From: JBNGOQ01 sp050589645
GTDB lineage: Bacteria > Bacteroidota > Bacteroidia > Flavobacteriales > Flavobacteriaceae
Direction of reading: 5' to 3'
Assembly (NCBI RefSeq): GCF_050589645.1
Contig: NZ_JBNGOQ010000001.1
Location: forward strand, 930,001-994,000
DNA: 64,000 nt
Positions 27,801 through 36,771 of this stretch are shown piece after piece. Numbering within the stretch: position 1 is the stretch's first letter; each line of letters opens with the position of its first letter. The position numbers and the translations under genes were made by a program. The notes under the pieces are model-generated. The model was not told where the DNA came from. It worked only from the letters and a program-made list of their open reading frames with translations, and did not search any database.

Positions 27801-28058
27801 ATGGACAAGGTTTCTGCAGCACGAACTTATTGGAAAAAGAACTTGGTTTATCTTACCGTATTGCTTTCCATTTGGTTTTTGGTCTCCTATGGTTTTGGTA
27901 TTCTTTTAAAGGACAGTCTTGATGAAATTCAAATAGGTGGATTTAAGCTGGGCTTTTGGTTTGCCCAGCAGGGCTCCATCTATGTTTTTGTAATACTCAT
28001 TTTTATCTATGTTCGATTGATGAACAAACTTGATAAAAAATACGGTTTTGATGAATAA
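27801..28058 (+). CDS. DUF4212 small subunit of a sodium:solute symporter
   Basis: 85 residues from ATG 27801, preferred because the upstream ATG overlaps the promoter. A YWKKN motif precedes two membrane helices, and the protein ends in a basic then acidic tail (DKKYGFDE); this is the DUF4212 pattern. These small proteins sit next to VC_2705-type sodium:solute symporters, as here (28 bases upstream of the large subunit), and are thought to act with them. Confidence 0.9.
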   Translation: MDKVSAARTYWKKNLVYLTVLLSIWFLVSYGFGILLKDSLDEIQIGGFKLGFWFAQQGSIYVFVILIFIYVRLMNKLDKKYGFDE

Positions 28059-28086
28059 ACCTTTGTCGATCTAATTCTTTTCGTGA

Positions 28087-29778
28087 ATGACGGTACAAAC
28101 CTGGACCTACATTTTGGTGGCGGTGACCTTTATGCTGTATATCGTGATCGCCTTCCTCTCCAGAGCTGGTTCCACCAAGGATTTTTACGTGGCCGGTGGC
28201 GGGGTGCCGCCTTTGGCCAATGGTTTGGCCACCGCCGCAGATTGGATGTCCGCAGCCTCCTTTTTGGGCATGGCCGGCCTAATATCGTTCAGCGGTTACG
28301 ATGGCTCGGTCTATTTAATGGGATGGACAGGTGGCTACGTGCTCCTGGCCCTGTTATTGGCCCCCTACCTCAGGAAATTTGGGAAGTATACCGTTCCTGA
28401 TTTCATCGGGGACCGCTACTATTCCAATTTGGCACGTACTGTTGCTGTCATTTGTGCCCTTTTGGTAAGCTTTACCTATGTGGCAGGCCAAATGAGGGGT
28501 GTTGGACTGGTGTTCTCCAGGTTTTTGGAAGTACCCGTTGAACGGGGCGTGGTGTACGGGATGGTCATTGTCCTGTTTTATGCTGTCCTGGGCGGGATGA
28601 AGGGAATTACCTATACCCAGGTGGCCCAATATTGTGTTTTGATTTTTGCGTTCATGGTGCCCGCCATATTCATATCCATTCAGATGACCGGAAATCCGGT
28701 TCCCCAATTGGGAATGGGCGGCCATATCCTCGGGGAAAGCGTATCCTTGCTCGATAAATTGGACGGCCTCTCGACGGACTTGGGATTTGCCCAATACACC
28801 AATGGGTCAAAGCCGGTTATAGATATCTTTTTTATTACTATGGCATTGATGGTAGGAACTGCAGGATTGCCACATGTCATCGTTCGCTTTTTTACCGTGC
28901 CCAAAGTACGGGATGCTAGGAAGTCGGCCGGGTATGCGCTTCTTTTTATTGCGGTGCTCTACACCACCGCTCCGGCTATTGCCGTATTTGCCAGGACCAA
29001 TCTTTTGGAAACGGTGAGTAACAAGGAGTACGCCTCCATGCCCGCTTGGTTTTCCAAATGGGAGGCTACGGGACTGATCACCTTTGAGGACAAGAACGGG
29101 GATGGCAGGATTCAATATGTCGCGGATGAAGTTGTCAACGAACTCACGGTAGACCGGGATATCATGGTGTTGGCCAATCCCGAAATTGCCAATTTGCCCA
29201 ATTGGGTCATTGCCCTCGTAGCGGCCGGTGGTCTTGCTGCGGCCCTATCCACGGCTGCCGGGTTGTTGCTGGTCATATCTACGTCCATATCACACGACTT
29301 AATTAAAAAACAAATTAAACCGGATATTTCCGATAAGGGGGAACTGATTGCTGCCCGCTTGTCTGCCTTTGCCGCCGTCTGCGTTGCCGGATACTTTGGC
29401 ATAAACCCACGGGATTTTGTAGCGGCCACCGTGGCCCTGGCCTTTGGTCTGGCGGCCGCATCCTTCTTCCCGGCCATTATCCTGGGGATTTTTTATAAGA
29501 AAATGAACAAGGAAGGGGCCATTGCAGGCATGGTTTTTGGCATTGGCGTCATGGCCTTCTATATTCTCAAGTTCAAGTTCGATATGTTCGGAGGCGGGGG
29601 CCGTGAAGATTGGTGGTTTGGTATTTCTCCAGAAGGTTTTGGAACTGTCGCCATGATGCTTAACTTTATCGTTTCGATCATTATTTCAAAATTCACCGCA
29701 GATCCGCCGAAAGAAGTACAGGAAATCGTAGAAAATATAAGGATACCAAAGGGTTCCGGAAAGGCAAAATCGCATTAA
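28087..29778 (+). CDS. Sodium:solute symporter, VC_2705/ActP-like (probable acetate or monocarboxylate uptake)
   Basis: 563 residues with about 13 membrane helices. FYVAGGGVPPLANGLATAADWMSAASF near the N-terminus is the substrate/sodium site typical of the acetate-permease branch of the SSS family. It lies between the DUF4212 subunit and acetyl-CoA synthetase, which strongly suggests uptake of acetate or a similar short acid followed by activation. An inserted EF-hand-like loop (DKNGDGRIQYVADEV) is seen near residue 338. Confidence 0.93.
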   Translation: MTVQTWTYILVAVTFMLYIVIAFLSRAGSTKDFYVAGGGVPPLANGLATAADWMSAASFLGMAGLISFSGYDGSVYLMGWTGGYVLLALLLAPYLRKFGKYTVPDFIGDRYYSNLARTVAVICALLVSFTYVAGQMRGVGLVFSRFLEVPVERGVVYGMVIVLFYAVLGGMKGITYTQVAQYCVLIFAFMVPAIFISIQMTGNPVPQLGMGGHILGESVSLLDKLDGLSTDLGFAQYTNGSKPVIDIFFITMALMVGTAGLPHVIVRFFTVPKVRDARKSAGYALLFIAVLYTTAPAIAVFARTNLLETVSNKEYASMPAWFSKWEATGLITFEDKNGDGRIQYVADEVVNELTVDRDIMVLANPEIANLPNWVIALVAAGGLAAALSTAAGLLLVISTSISHDLIKKQIKPDISDKGELIAARLSAFAAVCVAGYFGINPRDFVAATVALAFGLAAASFFPAIILGIFYKKMNKEGAIAGMVFGIGVMAFYILKFKFDMFGGGGREDWWFGISPEGFGTVAMMLNFIVSIIISKFTADPPKEVQEIVENIRIPKGSGKAKSH

Positions 29779-29792
29779 AAACACAAGTTGCA

Positions 29793-31700
29793 ATGAGTAA
29801 TTACCACATCAAACAATTGGAGGAGTACTTTCAGGTCTACAGGAAGTCGGTCAACAATCCCGAAAGCTTTTGGGAAGAAATCGCGGAGGAACATTTTGTG
29901 TGGCGCAAGAAATGGGATCAGGTATTGGAATGGGATTTTTCCAAACCGGAGGTAAAATGGTTCAAAAATGCGAAATTGAACATTACGGAGAACTGTTTGG
30001 ACCGGCATCTCCCTACCCGGGGAGATAAGACTGCACTACTTTTTGAACCCAATAATCCGAAGGAGGAAGCCCAGCATATCAGCTATCGAAAATTGCACGA
30101 GAAGGTGTGCCAAATGGCCAATGTGCTCAAGGACCATGGCATCAAAAAAGGGGATAGGGTATGTATTTACCTGCCCATGATTCCCGAACTGGCCTTTGCC
30201 GTTTTGGCCTGTGCCAGAATAGGTGCGGTACATTCCGTGGTTTTTGCCGGTTTCTCCGCTACGGCCCTGTCCACCCGTATCAATGATTGCGACTGTAAAA
30301 TGGTAATTACTGCCGATGGGTCTTACCGGGGCGCAAAGACCTTGAACCTAAAGAGCATTGTAGATGTGGCCCTAGAGGATTGTCCGGAGGTCAAAAGTGT
30401 ATTGGTGGCCCAACGCACCGGCGAAAAAATTGATATGGTGGAAGGCAGGGACCACTGGTTGAAACCGCTTTTGGATAAGGCCTATTCGGACTGTACCGCT
30501 GAGGTTATGGATGCGGAAGACCCCTTGTTCATACTGTATACTTCGGGATCTACGGGAAAGCCCAAGGGTATGGTGCATACTTGCGCGGGCTATATGGTCT
30601 ATACCGCCTATACCTTTAAGAATATTTTTCAGTACAGGGAGGAAGACGTCTACTGGTGCACGGCCGATATTGGCTGGATAACCGGGCACTCCTATATTGT
30701 CTACGGACCTTTGGCCAATGGTGCTACCACCGTTATGTTCGAAGGGGTACCCTCATATCCCGATTACGGACGATTCTGGGAGGTGGTCCAAAAACACAAG
30801 GTAAATCAGTTTTACACCGCCCCCACAGCGATCAGGGCTTTGGCCAAGGAACAGTTGGAACATGTTGAAAAATACGACCTGTCTTCCCTTAAGGTATTGG
30901 GCACGGTTGGGGAACCCATTAATGAGGAAGCCTGGCACTGGTACAACAACAATATTGGAAAAAAGAAGAGTCCCATTGTAGACACTTGGTGGCAAACCGA
31001 GACCGGGGGCATTATGATTTCGCCCATACCATATGTTACCCCTACCACGCCCACCTATGCCACCTTACCCTTTATTGGGATTCAACCTGCCCTAATGGAC
31101 GAGAAAAGCAACGAAATCCAGGGAAACCAGGTAGAAGGACGTTTATGCATTAAATTTCCATGGCCGTCCATGGCGCGCACTATTTGGGGCAATCATGAGC
31201 GTTATAGGGACACCTATTTTGCGGCCTATGAGAATAAATATTTCACGGGCGATGGCGCCTTGCGCGATGCCGTGGGATATTACAGGATTACGGGGCGCGT
31301 GGACGATGTCATCATCGTATCGGGCCATAATCTGGGTACAGCACCCATAGAGGATTCCATCAATGAACATCCTGCAGTGGCAGAATCGGCCATAGTAGGT
31401 TTTCCGCATGATATCAAGGGTAACGCCCTCTATGGCTTTGTAATTTTAAAAGAGGTTGGACAGAGCCGGGACCGGGACAATTTGCGCAAGGAAATTAACC
31501 AACAGATTACGGAACAGATAGGGCCCATTGCCAAATTGGATAAAATTCAATTTGTTCCTGGATTGCCCAAGACCCGAAGTGGAAAGATCATGCGTCGTAT
31601 CCTTCGTAAAATAGCGGGCAAAGACGCTAAAAACCTGGGCGATATCAGCACCTTGTTGAATCCCGAGGTGGTAAAGGAGATTAAGGATAACGCACTATAG
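29793..31700 (+). CDS. acs: Acetyl-CoA synthetase (AMP-forming)
   Basis: 635 residues, normal for Acs. The ATP/AMP motif YTSGSTGKPKGMVH, the WWQTETGG motif and the C-terminal RSGKIMRRILRK segment with the regulatory acetylation lysine are all present. It converts acetate, ATP and CoA to acetyl-CoA. It follows the symporter gene by 14 bases as the last gene of the acetate operon, and is convergent with the Nramp-like gene. Confidence 0.96.
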   Translation: MSNYHIKQLEEYFQVYRKSVNNPESFWEEIAEEHFVWRKKWDQVLEWDFSKPEVKWFKNAKLNITENCLDRHLPTRGDKTALLFEPNNPKEEAQHISYRKLHEKVCQMANVLKDHGIKKGDRVCIYLPMIPELAFAVLACARIGAVHSVVFAGFSATALSTRINDCDCKMVITADGSYRGAKTLNLKSIVDVALEDCPEVKSVLVAQRTGEKIDMVEGRDHWLKPLLDKAYSDCTAEVMDAEDPLFILYTSGSTGKPKGMVHTCAGYMVYTAYTFKNIFQYREEDVYWCTADIGWITGHSYIVYGPLANGATTVMFEGVPSYPDYGRFWEVVQKHKVNQFYTAPTAIRALAKEQLEHVEKYDLSSLKVLGTVGEPINEEAWHWYNNNIGKKKSPIVDTWWQTETGGIMISPIPYVTPTTPTYATLPFIGIQPALMDEKSNEIQGNQVEGRLCIKFPWPSMARTIWGNHERYRDTYFAAYENKYFTGDGALRDAVGYYRITGRVDDVIIVSGHNLGTAPIEDSINEHPAVAESAIVGFPHDIKGNALYGFVILKEVGQSRDRDNLRKEINQQITEQIGPIAKLDKIQFVPGLPKTRSGKIMRRILRKIAGKDAKNLGDISTLLNPEVVKEIKDNAL

Positions 31701-31709
31701 TCCTTTTGC

Positions 31710-32963
31710 TCAAAAGAGAACGATCCAGCAGTAATAAACGGCGAACAAGGAGAGAAAAATAATCCCTGTATAGGTCAGAAACTGCAGCCTCCGTCGAGGA
31801 CGTGCCGCCTCGGGAAGGTCCGAACTCATCACATTTTTGAGGTTCATATAGCCTACCACCGGTGCTAGGACAAAGGAAACAAAGGTGGCCAGGGCCACCA
31901 GTTGCCCCATATTGGCTCCAAAAGCGGAAATTACGATGAAATTGATGACAGCCAGGGCAATCACCCCTATGGTGAAGTATCTTTTTCTGGGAAAGGCCCT
32001 ATCCTTTAAGAAGAGCAGTTCCACAATATCCACACTTACCCGGGCTACCGCATCATGGGCTGTCATGCATGTGCTGAACATGGTGGCAAAGGCTGATACG
32101 GCTATAAAAATATAGGCCCAGGACCCAATGTTCGAGGTGAACAGGTTCACTAACTGATCCGCAAAAATTATTGCATTTCCGCTAATTTCCGTGTTGGTAC
32201 CATATAAAGTCATCCACCCGATAACCAGGAAGAAAACAGCGAACAAGGCGGTCATGATGTAACCGGAATTGAACTCTTGGAGCGCCTCTCCCAAGCTGAG
32301 TTTTTTTCCGGTAAGTTTAAATTTTTCCAAACTCCAAAGGCTCACCCAACTGGATGCCTCCACAGCGGTGGGCATCCATCCTACCAATCCGATAAGGAAA
32401 AGGATACCGACCTCGTTAAAAATTTCGGGCGGCCTAAAATCGGGTACCGATGCCACTTTACCATTGAACACGACCAGGGCAGTGGTAACGATAAGGGCTA
32501 CAAATAGGATGGAAATGACAAATTTCAAGGAGGTCTCCAGGAATTTATAACGACCAATAATCAGGAGGGTACCGATGAAAACGAACAGTCCAAGCGCCAC
32601 CATGCTCACGGGGACGTCGGGAATCTTAAAGAGGTTGATGAACAATCCCGAGGTTACCACGTATAAGGCCGCTAGAATGGTAAATGTGGTAATCAGTGTG
32701 ATTAGGGCATATAGCCAGAGATAACCCCGACCTCGGTTGAGATAGCCTTCAATAAGGCTTTTTCCAGTAACATTGGTATATCGGATGCCAAATTCAAAAA
32801 ATGGATATTTTAGGATATTGGCCAAGACGATGGGGATGACCATGAGCCAACCGTATTGGGCACCGGCCTTGGTGGACAATACCAAATGTGAAGTTCCAAT
32901 GGCCATACTGGCAAACAGCAGACCCGGTCCAAGATTTTTGAGGAGGGTTTTAACTTTGGACAT
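31710..32963 (-). CDS. Divergent Nramp-family transporter lacking the canonical metal-binding motif
   Basis: 417 residues with about 11 membrane helices and Nramp-like order. In helix 1 the family motif D-P-G-N is replaced by A-I-G-T-S-H; in helix 6 the M-P-H-N motif reads M-P-T-A. The aspartate and asparagine that bind Mn2+ or Fe2+ in characterised Nramp proteins are thus missing, while the helix-6 methionine stays. The protein is full length, so this is a family difference, not decay. The substrate should not be assumed to be manganese or iron. Single gene, convergent with acs. Confidence 0.8.
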   Translation of the reverse strand: MSKVKTLLKNLGPGLLFASMAIGTSHLVLSTKAGAQYGWLMVIPIVLANILKYPFFEFGIRYTNVTGKSLIEGYLNRGRGYLWLYALITLITTFTILAALYVVTSGLFINLFKIPDVPVSMVALGLFVFIGTLLIIGRYKFLETSLKFVISILFVALIVTTALVVFNGKVASVPDFRPPEIFNEVGILFLIGLVGWMPTAVEASSWVSLWSLEKFKLTGKKLSLGEALQEFNSGYIMTALFAVFFLVIGWMTLYGTNTEISGNAIIFADQLVNLFTSNIGSWAYIFIAVSAFATMFSTCMTAHDAVARVSVDIVELLFLKDRAFPRKRYFTIGVIALAVINFIVISAFGANMGQLVALATFVSFVLAPVVGYMNLKNVMSSDLPEAARPRRRLQFLTYTGIIFLSLFAVYYCWIVLF

Positions 32964-33057
32964 GCACGCTTGTGTTGCTCATGGGCTCTAAAATAGGTTT
33001 TTTTGGTCAAACAGGTTTGCATGGAACATCAATTTGTGGTGCACCAAGGCGTTCAAC

Positions 33058-33693
33058 CTATTTTATTTCGATTTTTTCCCCGTAAAATTTCGGTTGGGTA
33101 TTCATCAATAGATCAAGGAACACTTTTACCCGTGCAAAATACTCCCTAAAGCGTACTTTAAGACCTTGCTGTCCAGATATGTCCCGCGCATTGAAACCTA
33201 TGGCTTTCAATCCTTTTTTTTCCGCTAGAAAGATGGCCCTTTCATTATGGAACTCCTGAGAAATGACCGTAACGCGCTCCAGGCCAAAAATCTCCTTGGC
33301 CCGCACCATGGAATCCAAGGTACGAAAACCTGCATAATCCAGAAAGATCCGCTCTGCCGGTATACCGCCGTCCACCAGGTCTTTCTTAAAGGTGGTGGGT
33401 TCATTGTAATAGACGCTCCCATTATCACCGCTAACCAGGACAAAATCAATTTTTCCAGCTTTGAAGAGTTGTATCGTTGCTTTAATGCGGAACGTATAAT
33501 AGGGATTGGGGTTGCCATCGGTCAATCGCTTTGAAGTGCCCAGGACCAGGCCTACCCTATTTTTTTCTATCTCATTTACGTCGTGGAAGGTTTTGCCCTT
33601 GGCCGTCCTCTCAATGGCATAGTTGCTCAGAAAGAGGGCCATTAGGGGAATCAAAAGGAGCAATAATGCTATAAACAGGGACTTCTTCTTCAT
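33058..33693 (-). CDS. SanA/YdcF-family (DUF218) membrane-anchored protein
   Basis: 211 residues: one N-terminal membrane anchor (about 5-27), then an alpha/beta DUF218 domain with V-L-G-T-S near the start, LVSGDNG in the middle and VTVISQEFHNERA, all typical of the SanA/ElyC/YdcF group. E. coli SanA and ElyC affect envelope integrity (vancomycin resistance, peptidoglycan precursor supply). Its exact activity is unknown. Single gene. Confidence 0.88.
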   Translation of the reverse strand: MKKKSLFIALLLLLIPLMALFLSNYAIERTAKGKTFHDVNEIEKNRVGLVLGTSKRLTDGNPNPYYTFRIKATIQLFKAGKIDFVLVSGDNGSVYYNEPTTFKKDLVDGGIPAERIFLDYAGFRTLDSMVRAKEIFGLERVTVISQEFHNERAIFLAEKKGLKAIGFNARDISGQQGLKVRFREYFARVKVFLDLLMNTQPKFYGEKIEIK

Positions 33694-33774
33694 ACCTGGT
33701 CAAAGGTAAGGAAATGAATCTTTTTGCCAGGACCCATGTCCGATCTATCTATCCCCTATAGGCCCTGCCAGCAA

Positions 33775-33900
33775 TCAAAAGGGGTAGGTAAGTAAAATAA
33801 CCATGGAAATGACAAAACAAAGCAAGCCCAGGGCGATGATATAGTGGGTAACTATAAACCTCCCAAAACCGCGCAGACCTGCAAGTAGGATTTCCTTCAA
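33775..33900 (-). CDS. 41-residue membrane protein, paralogue of the upstream DUF6747-like protein
   Basis: A short frame with no ATG; TTG 33900 is the most likely start. Its sequence aligns without gaps to the neighbouring small protein over K-E-I...L-x-G-x-R-x-x-G-x-F-I-V, then a single membrane helix, but it lacks that protein's first six to seven residues. The start lies 16 bases after the stop of the neighbour, so reinitiation or coupling is plausible. It may be a second functional copy or a shortened remnant. Confidence 0.5.
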   Translation of the reverse strand: MKEILLAGLRGFGRFIVTHYIIALGLLCFVISMVILLTYPF

Positions 33901-33916
33901 AATATGACGTTAATGA

Positions 33917-34087
33917 TCAGTCAAAAATAAAACCAGTGGACACCCTAAAAATAAAGGCGTACAAGACCACCAGGAACATAATGAAACTGAACCACGCAAA
34001 TAACTTGAAATATTCGCGCACAATGAAGTTTCCGAGATTGCGGAAGCCTTCCAAGTAGATTTCCTTGATAAGTAAAATTGTTTTCAT
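33917..34087 (-). CDS. DUF6747-like small membrane protein
   Basis: 56 residues from ATG 34087. An amphipathic N-terminal part (KEIYLEGFRNLGNFIV) is followed by one membrane helix rich in F and V and a short tail (RVSTGFIFD). This pattern matches the DUF6747 family of Flavobacteriaceae, small proteins of about 55 residues with no known function. It is followed by a shorter tandem paralogue on the same strand. Confidence 0.75.
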   Translation of the reverse strand: MKTILLIKEIYLEGFRNLGNFIVREYFKLFAWFSFIMFLVVLYAFIFRVSTGFIFD

Positions 34088-34308
34088 AACCGTACTGTTT
34101 ATTAATTCTTCAAATAAGATTGCAAAGTTCAGGCCTGGTTTACTCTTTTGGCCGGGTTTTGGTCCAACGAGGGAAAAAAACGGTTGTATGACAGGGTTTT
34201 TAACGTAGAACCGGATTTATGGTATTTCGTGGATTTTACTTGATTTGTAATTTTTTATCGAAAGTTTCCCGCCTAATGGAGGCAGCTTGTTTTGGTATTC
34301 CCGCAGTC

Positions 34309-34338
34309 TTTGGAATGCAGTGGAAAACCTTATATTTA
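34309..34338 (+). promoter_or_regulatory. Putative promoter of the alpha/beta hydrolase gene
   Basis: TTTG (34309-34312), 18 bases, then TATATTTA (34331-34338), the same -7 variant as at 27776. The start codon follows 57 bases later. Apart from this, the 308-base gap 34088-34395 between the divergent genes shows nothing I can name. Confidence 0.45.
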
Positions 34339-34395
34339 GGCCAAGTTACCCGGGCGGCCAGCTTTAAGGGCGAAACAAAAAAATAGCGAAAAACA

Positions 34396-35406
34396 ATGAA
34401 AATAGTGAGCAAGATCTTCAAAAGCCTTTTGGCAATAGTAGTAGTGGTGGTTTTGGTCTATTTTTTTGGCCCAAAAGTGGAAAAGCCAAATTTGGATACC
34501 GCATTACCCTCCGTAAATGCAAATTTGTCCCAGTTGGAAGTGGAGATTAGGGAGCGGGAAGCGGCAAACCCACTTATAAAACCGGAAAACGAAGGCAGAA
34601 TTGTTTGGTTTGATAGTATTCCGGCCAAAACACCCTATAGCATTGTTTATTTACATGGATGGTCTGCAAGCTCCAAGGAAGGCGATCCCCTGCACCTGGA
34701 AATGGCCAAACGCTATGGATGCAACCTGTATTTGCCCCGATTGGCCGGCCATGGGCTCAATGAAAAGGAACCTATGCTGAATTTGACCGCTAACAGGCTT
34801 ATCGATTCCGCTAAAGAAGCCATTGCCGTCGCAAAACAACTGGGCGAAAAGGTAATCGTCATGGCCACTTCCACCGGAGGGACCTTGGCACTCCATCTGG
34901 TAGGCGATGATCAGGACATTGCGGCGGTTCTCCTGTTTTCCCCTAATATTGAGATATATGACCCCAGCGCCAAATTACTTGCGGGGCCCTGGGGCCTACA
35001 ACTGGCTCGGGCGGTAAAAAATAGCGATTACCACGAGTTTAAGGCCAGTGAGCTAAAAAAGCGCTTTTGGACCTCCAAATACAGGGTAGAGGCCCTGACC
35101 CACCTACAGGCGCTGGTAGATCATACGATGAGGAGGGAAACCTTTGAACGCATGACCCGTCCTTCCTTTGTAGGCTATTTTTACAAGAACAATTCGGTGC
35201 AGGATAGGGTAATATCCATTCCTGCGGTACTACAAATGTTTGAAGTATTGGGAACGGAAACTTCCCAAAAAAGGAAAGTGGCCTTTCCGGAGGTCGGCAA
35301 TCATGTTATGACTTCCTCCATAACCTCCAAAGACTTGGAATCGGTTAGGTACGAGACTGAAAAATTTCTGGAAGAGGTCGTTAGGCTGCAGCCCTGGGGA
35401 CAGTAG
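34396..35406 (+). CDS. Membrane-anchored alpha/beta hydrolase
   Basis: 336 residues with an N-terminal membrane helix (about 9-25), so it is probably inner-membrane bound facing the periplasm. The alpha/beta hydrolase fold is shown by YLHGWS (oxyanion strand), the nucleophile elbow MATSTGG with S159 and the likely catalytic histidine in the GNHVM segment (about H303). The elbow is T-S-T rather than a plain G-x-S-x-G. Substrate unknown; carboxylesterase or lysophospholipase-type activity is possible. Confidence 0.85.
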   Translation: MKIVSKIFKSLLAIVVVVVLVYFFGPKVEKPNLDTALPSVNANLSQLEVEIREREAANPLIKPENEGRIVWFDSIPAKTPYSIVYLHGWSASSKEGDPLHLEMAKRYGCNLYLPRLAGHGLNEKEPMLNLTANRLIDSAKEAIAVAKQLGEKVIVMATSTGGTLALHLVGDDQDIAAVLLFSPNIEIYDPSAKLLAGPWGLQLARAVKNSDYHEFKASELKKRFWTSKYRVEALTHLQALVDHTMRRETFERMTRPSFVGYFYKNNSVQDRVISIPAVLQMFEVLGTETSQKRKVAFPEVGNHVMTSSITSKDLESVRYETEKFLEEVVRLQPWGQ

Positions 35407-35428
35407 GTTTAGGCCACAATTGATTTCT

Positions 35429-36547
35429 TCATAAGTTAAGCCATTGCTTAAATTCTGCCGCCCTGTTCTTGCTGATAATGACATCGACCTCCGAATTGGG
35501 GTTGACCAATATCTTAAGTTGATTGTTGCCATAGCGGATAATCTTTTCGATGGCCGATATGGCTACTATAAATTGTCTATTGGCCCTATAAAAATCACTT
35601 CCGTCCAGACTGGAGAACAACTCGTCCAAACTGTTGTTGGTAGTGGTACGCTTGCCGTTGAAGTTGACCACATAGGTAATGGTATGTTCGGTAAAAATAT
35701 AGGCGATTTCCTCCGTTGGGATGGGGAGTAGTTCGTTGCGGAGATAGGTAAGGATCCTTTTCTTTCCTTTTTCCACCTGGTTTGGGGCGATCCTCGCCTG
35801 GGGCTTTTCCTCGATCACCTTCTGTTGGTACTCGTCCAATGCACTGTTCAGTTTGGCGAGGTTAATGACCTCGTTCTCCAATTTTTGATTCTTCAGCTCA
35901 AGCCTTTTTTCATAAGCACTTCCTATAAGACGAACGGTGATTACCGATGACAGGATGATGAAAAAGCCCATTATAGTAAATATGATGTAAAACTTGTTCC
36001 GTAAACTATCGATCTGTGAAGATATTTTGGTGATGTTGGCATGGGCGGCAATGATCCAGTCCGAATTGTCCACAGGATAGAGATAAATGATTTCGGACTC
36101 CCGTTCCCCACTTCCAAAATCACGGATACCCCCAACTTGCCGCTTGCTCATTAAGAGGTCATAAAAATCATTTGAACTGATATCGTCCTTTACCCTGGAT
36201 ACAAAAGATTCATTGGGACTTACCTGTTGCCCCACTTTTTTTATATCCGGGTTGCATATTTCGGTACCGGACCAATCGAACATACTGATAGAACCCGTCT
36301 CCACATTGGTGTTCTCAATGGTTTGTTGAACACTGTTTATAATTGAGTCCTTAGGTAGACCACTGGCCAATTGGTAGGCGATCAGACTGGCCACCTCCTT
36401 GGCTTCCCTTTTGCTGGATTCCATCTGGGTCTCCAGCATTTGATTGGCACTTACCTGAATAAAATACCGTATAGCGATACCGGCGATAATGATGAAGATG
36501 GTCGATATCGCTAAAAAAGTGAAGAAATACAGTTTGTCTTTTCTCAT
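35429..36547 (-). CDS. Membrane-bound Cache-type sensor fused to a LytTR DNA-binding domain
   Basis: 372 residues from ATG 36547. Two membrane helices (about 8-28 and 183-205) enclose a periplasmic domain of ~155 residues that resembles a single Cache domain (SMFDWSGTEICNPD...IIYLYPVDNSDWIIAAH). After a coiled coil comes a LytTR domain (about 272-368) with YRANRQFIV and the closing VSKNRAAEFKQW-like end. This is a one-component regulator that binds DNA while anchored in the membrane; ligand unknown. Convergent with the hydrolase gene and divergent from the repeat lipoprotein gene. Confidence 0.85.
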   Translation of the reverse strand: MRKDKLYFFTFLAISTIFIIIAGIAIRYFIQVSANQMLETQMESSKREAKEVASLIAYQLASGLPKDSIINSVQQTIENTNVETGSISMFDWSGTEICNPDIKKVGQQVSPNESFVSRVKDDISSNDFYDLLMSKRQVGGIRDFGSGERESEIIYLYPVDNSDWIIAAHANITKISSQIDSLRNKFYIIFTIMGFFIILSSVITVRLIGSAYEKRLELKNQKLENEVINLAKLNSALDEYQQKVIEEKPQARIAPNQVEKGKKRILTYLRNELLPIPTEEIAYIFTEHTITYVVNFNGKRTTTNNSLDELFSSLDGSDFYRANRQFIVAISAIEKIIRYGNNQLKILVNPNSEVDVIISKNRAAEFKQWLNL

Positions 36548-36771
36548 AACAATCAAGCCCAATAGACCCAAAGGAGGTTTCCAGGCAACTGCTAAGATAA
36601 ACTTTATGGCGGAATCACGGTATACCCTTATGCCTTTCCGGTTTGGTACATTCCGTAAACAGGATTATTCCCCTTTAAGGCCCATTTTTCCCTTTCGCGC
36701 TCTTTTTTTATGTATAGCGCGTGAGAATATGTTGTTTTGGGCATTAGTTAACCTTAAAAAAAATCGATGAA

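Noticed and set aside
36668..36695. CCCTTT repeats upstream of the Cache-LytTR gene
   Set aside because: The period is 19 bases and the repeats are low complexity; not convincing as an operator.
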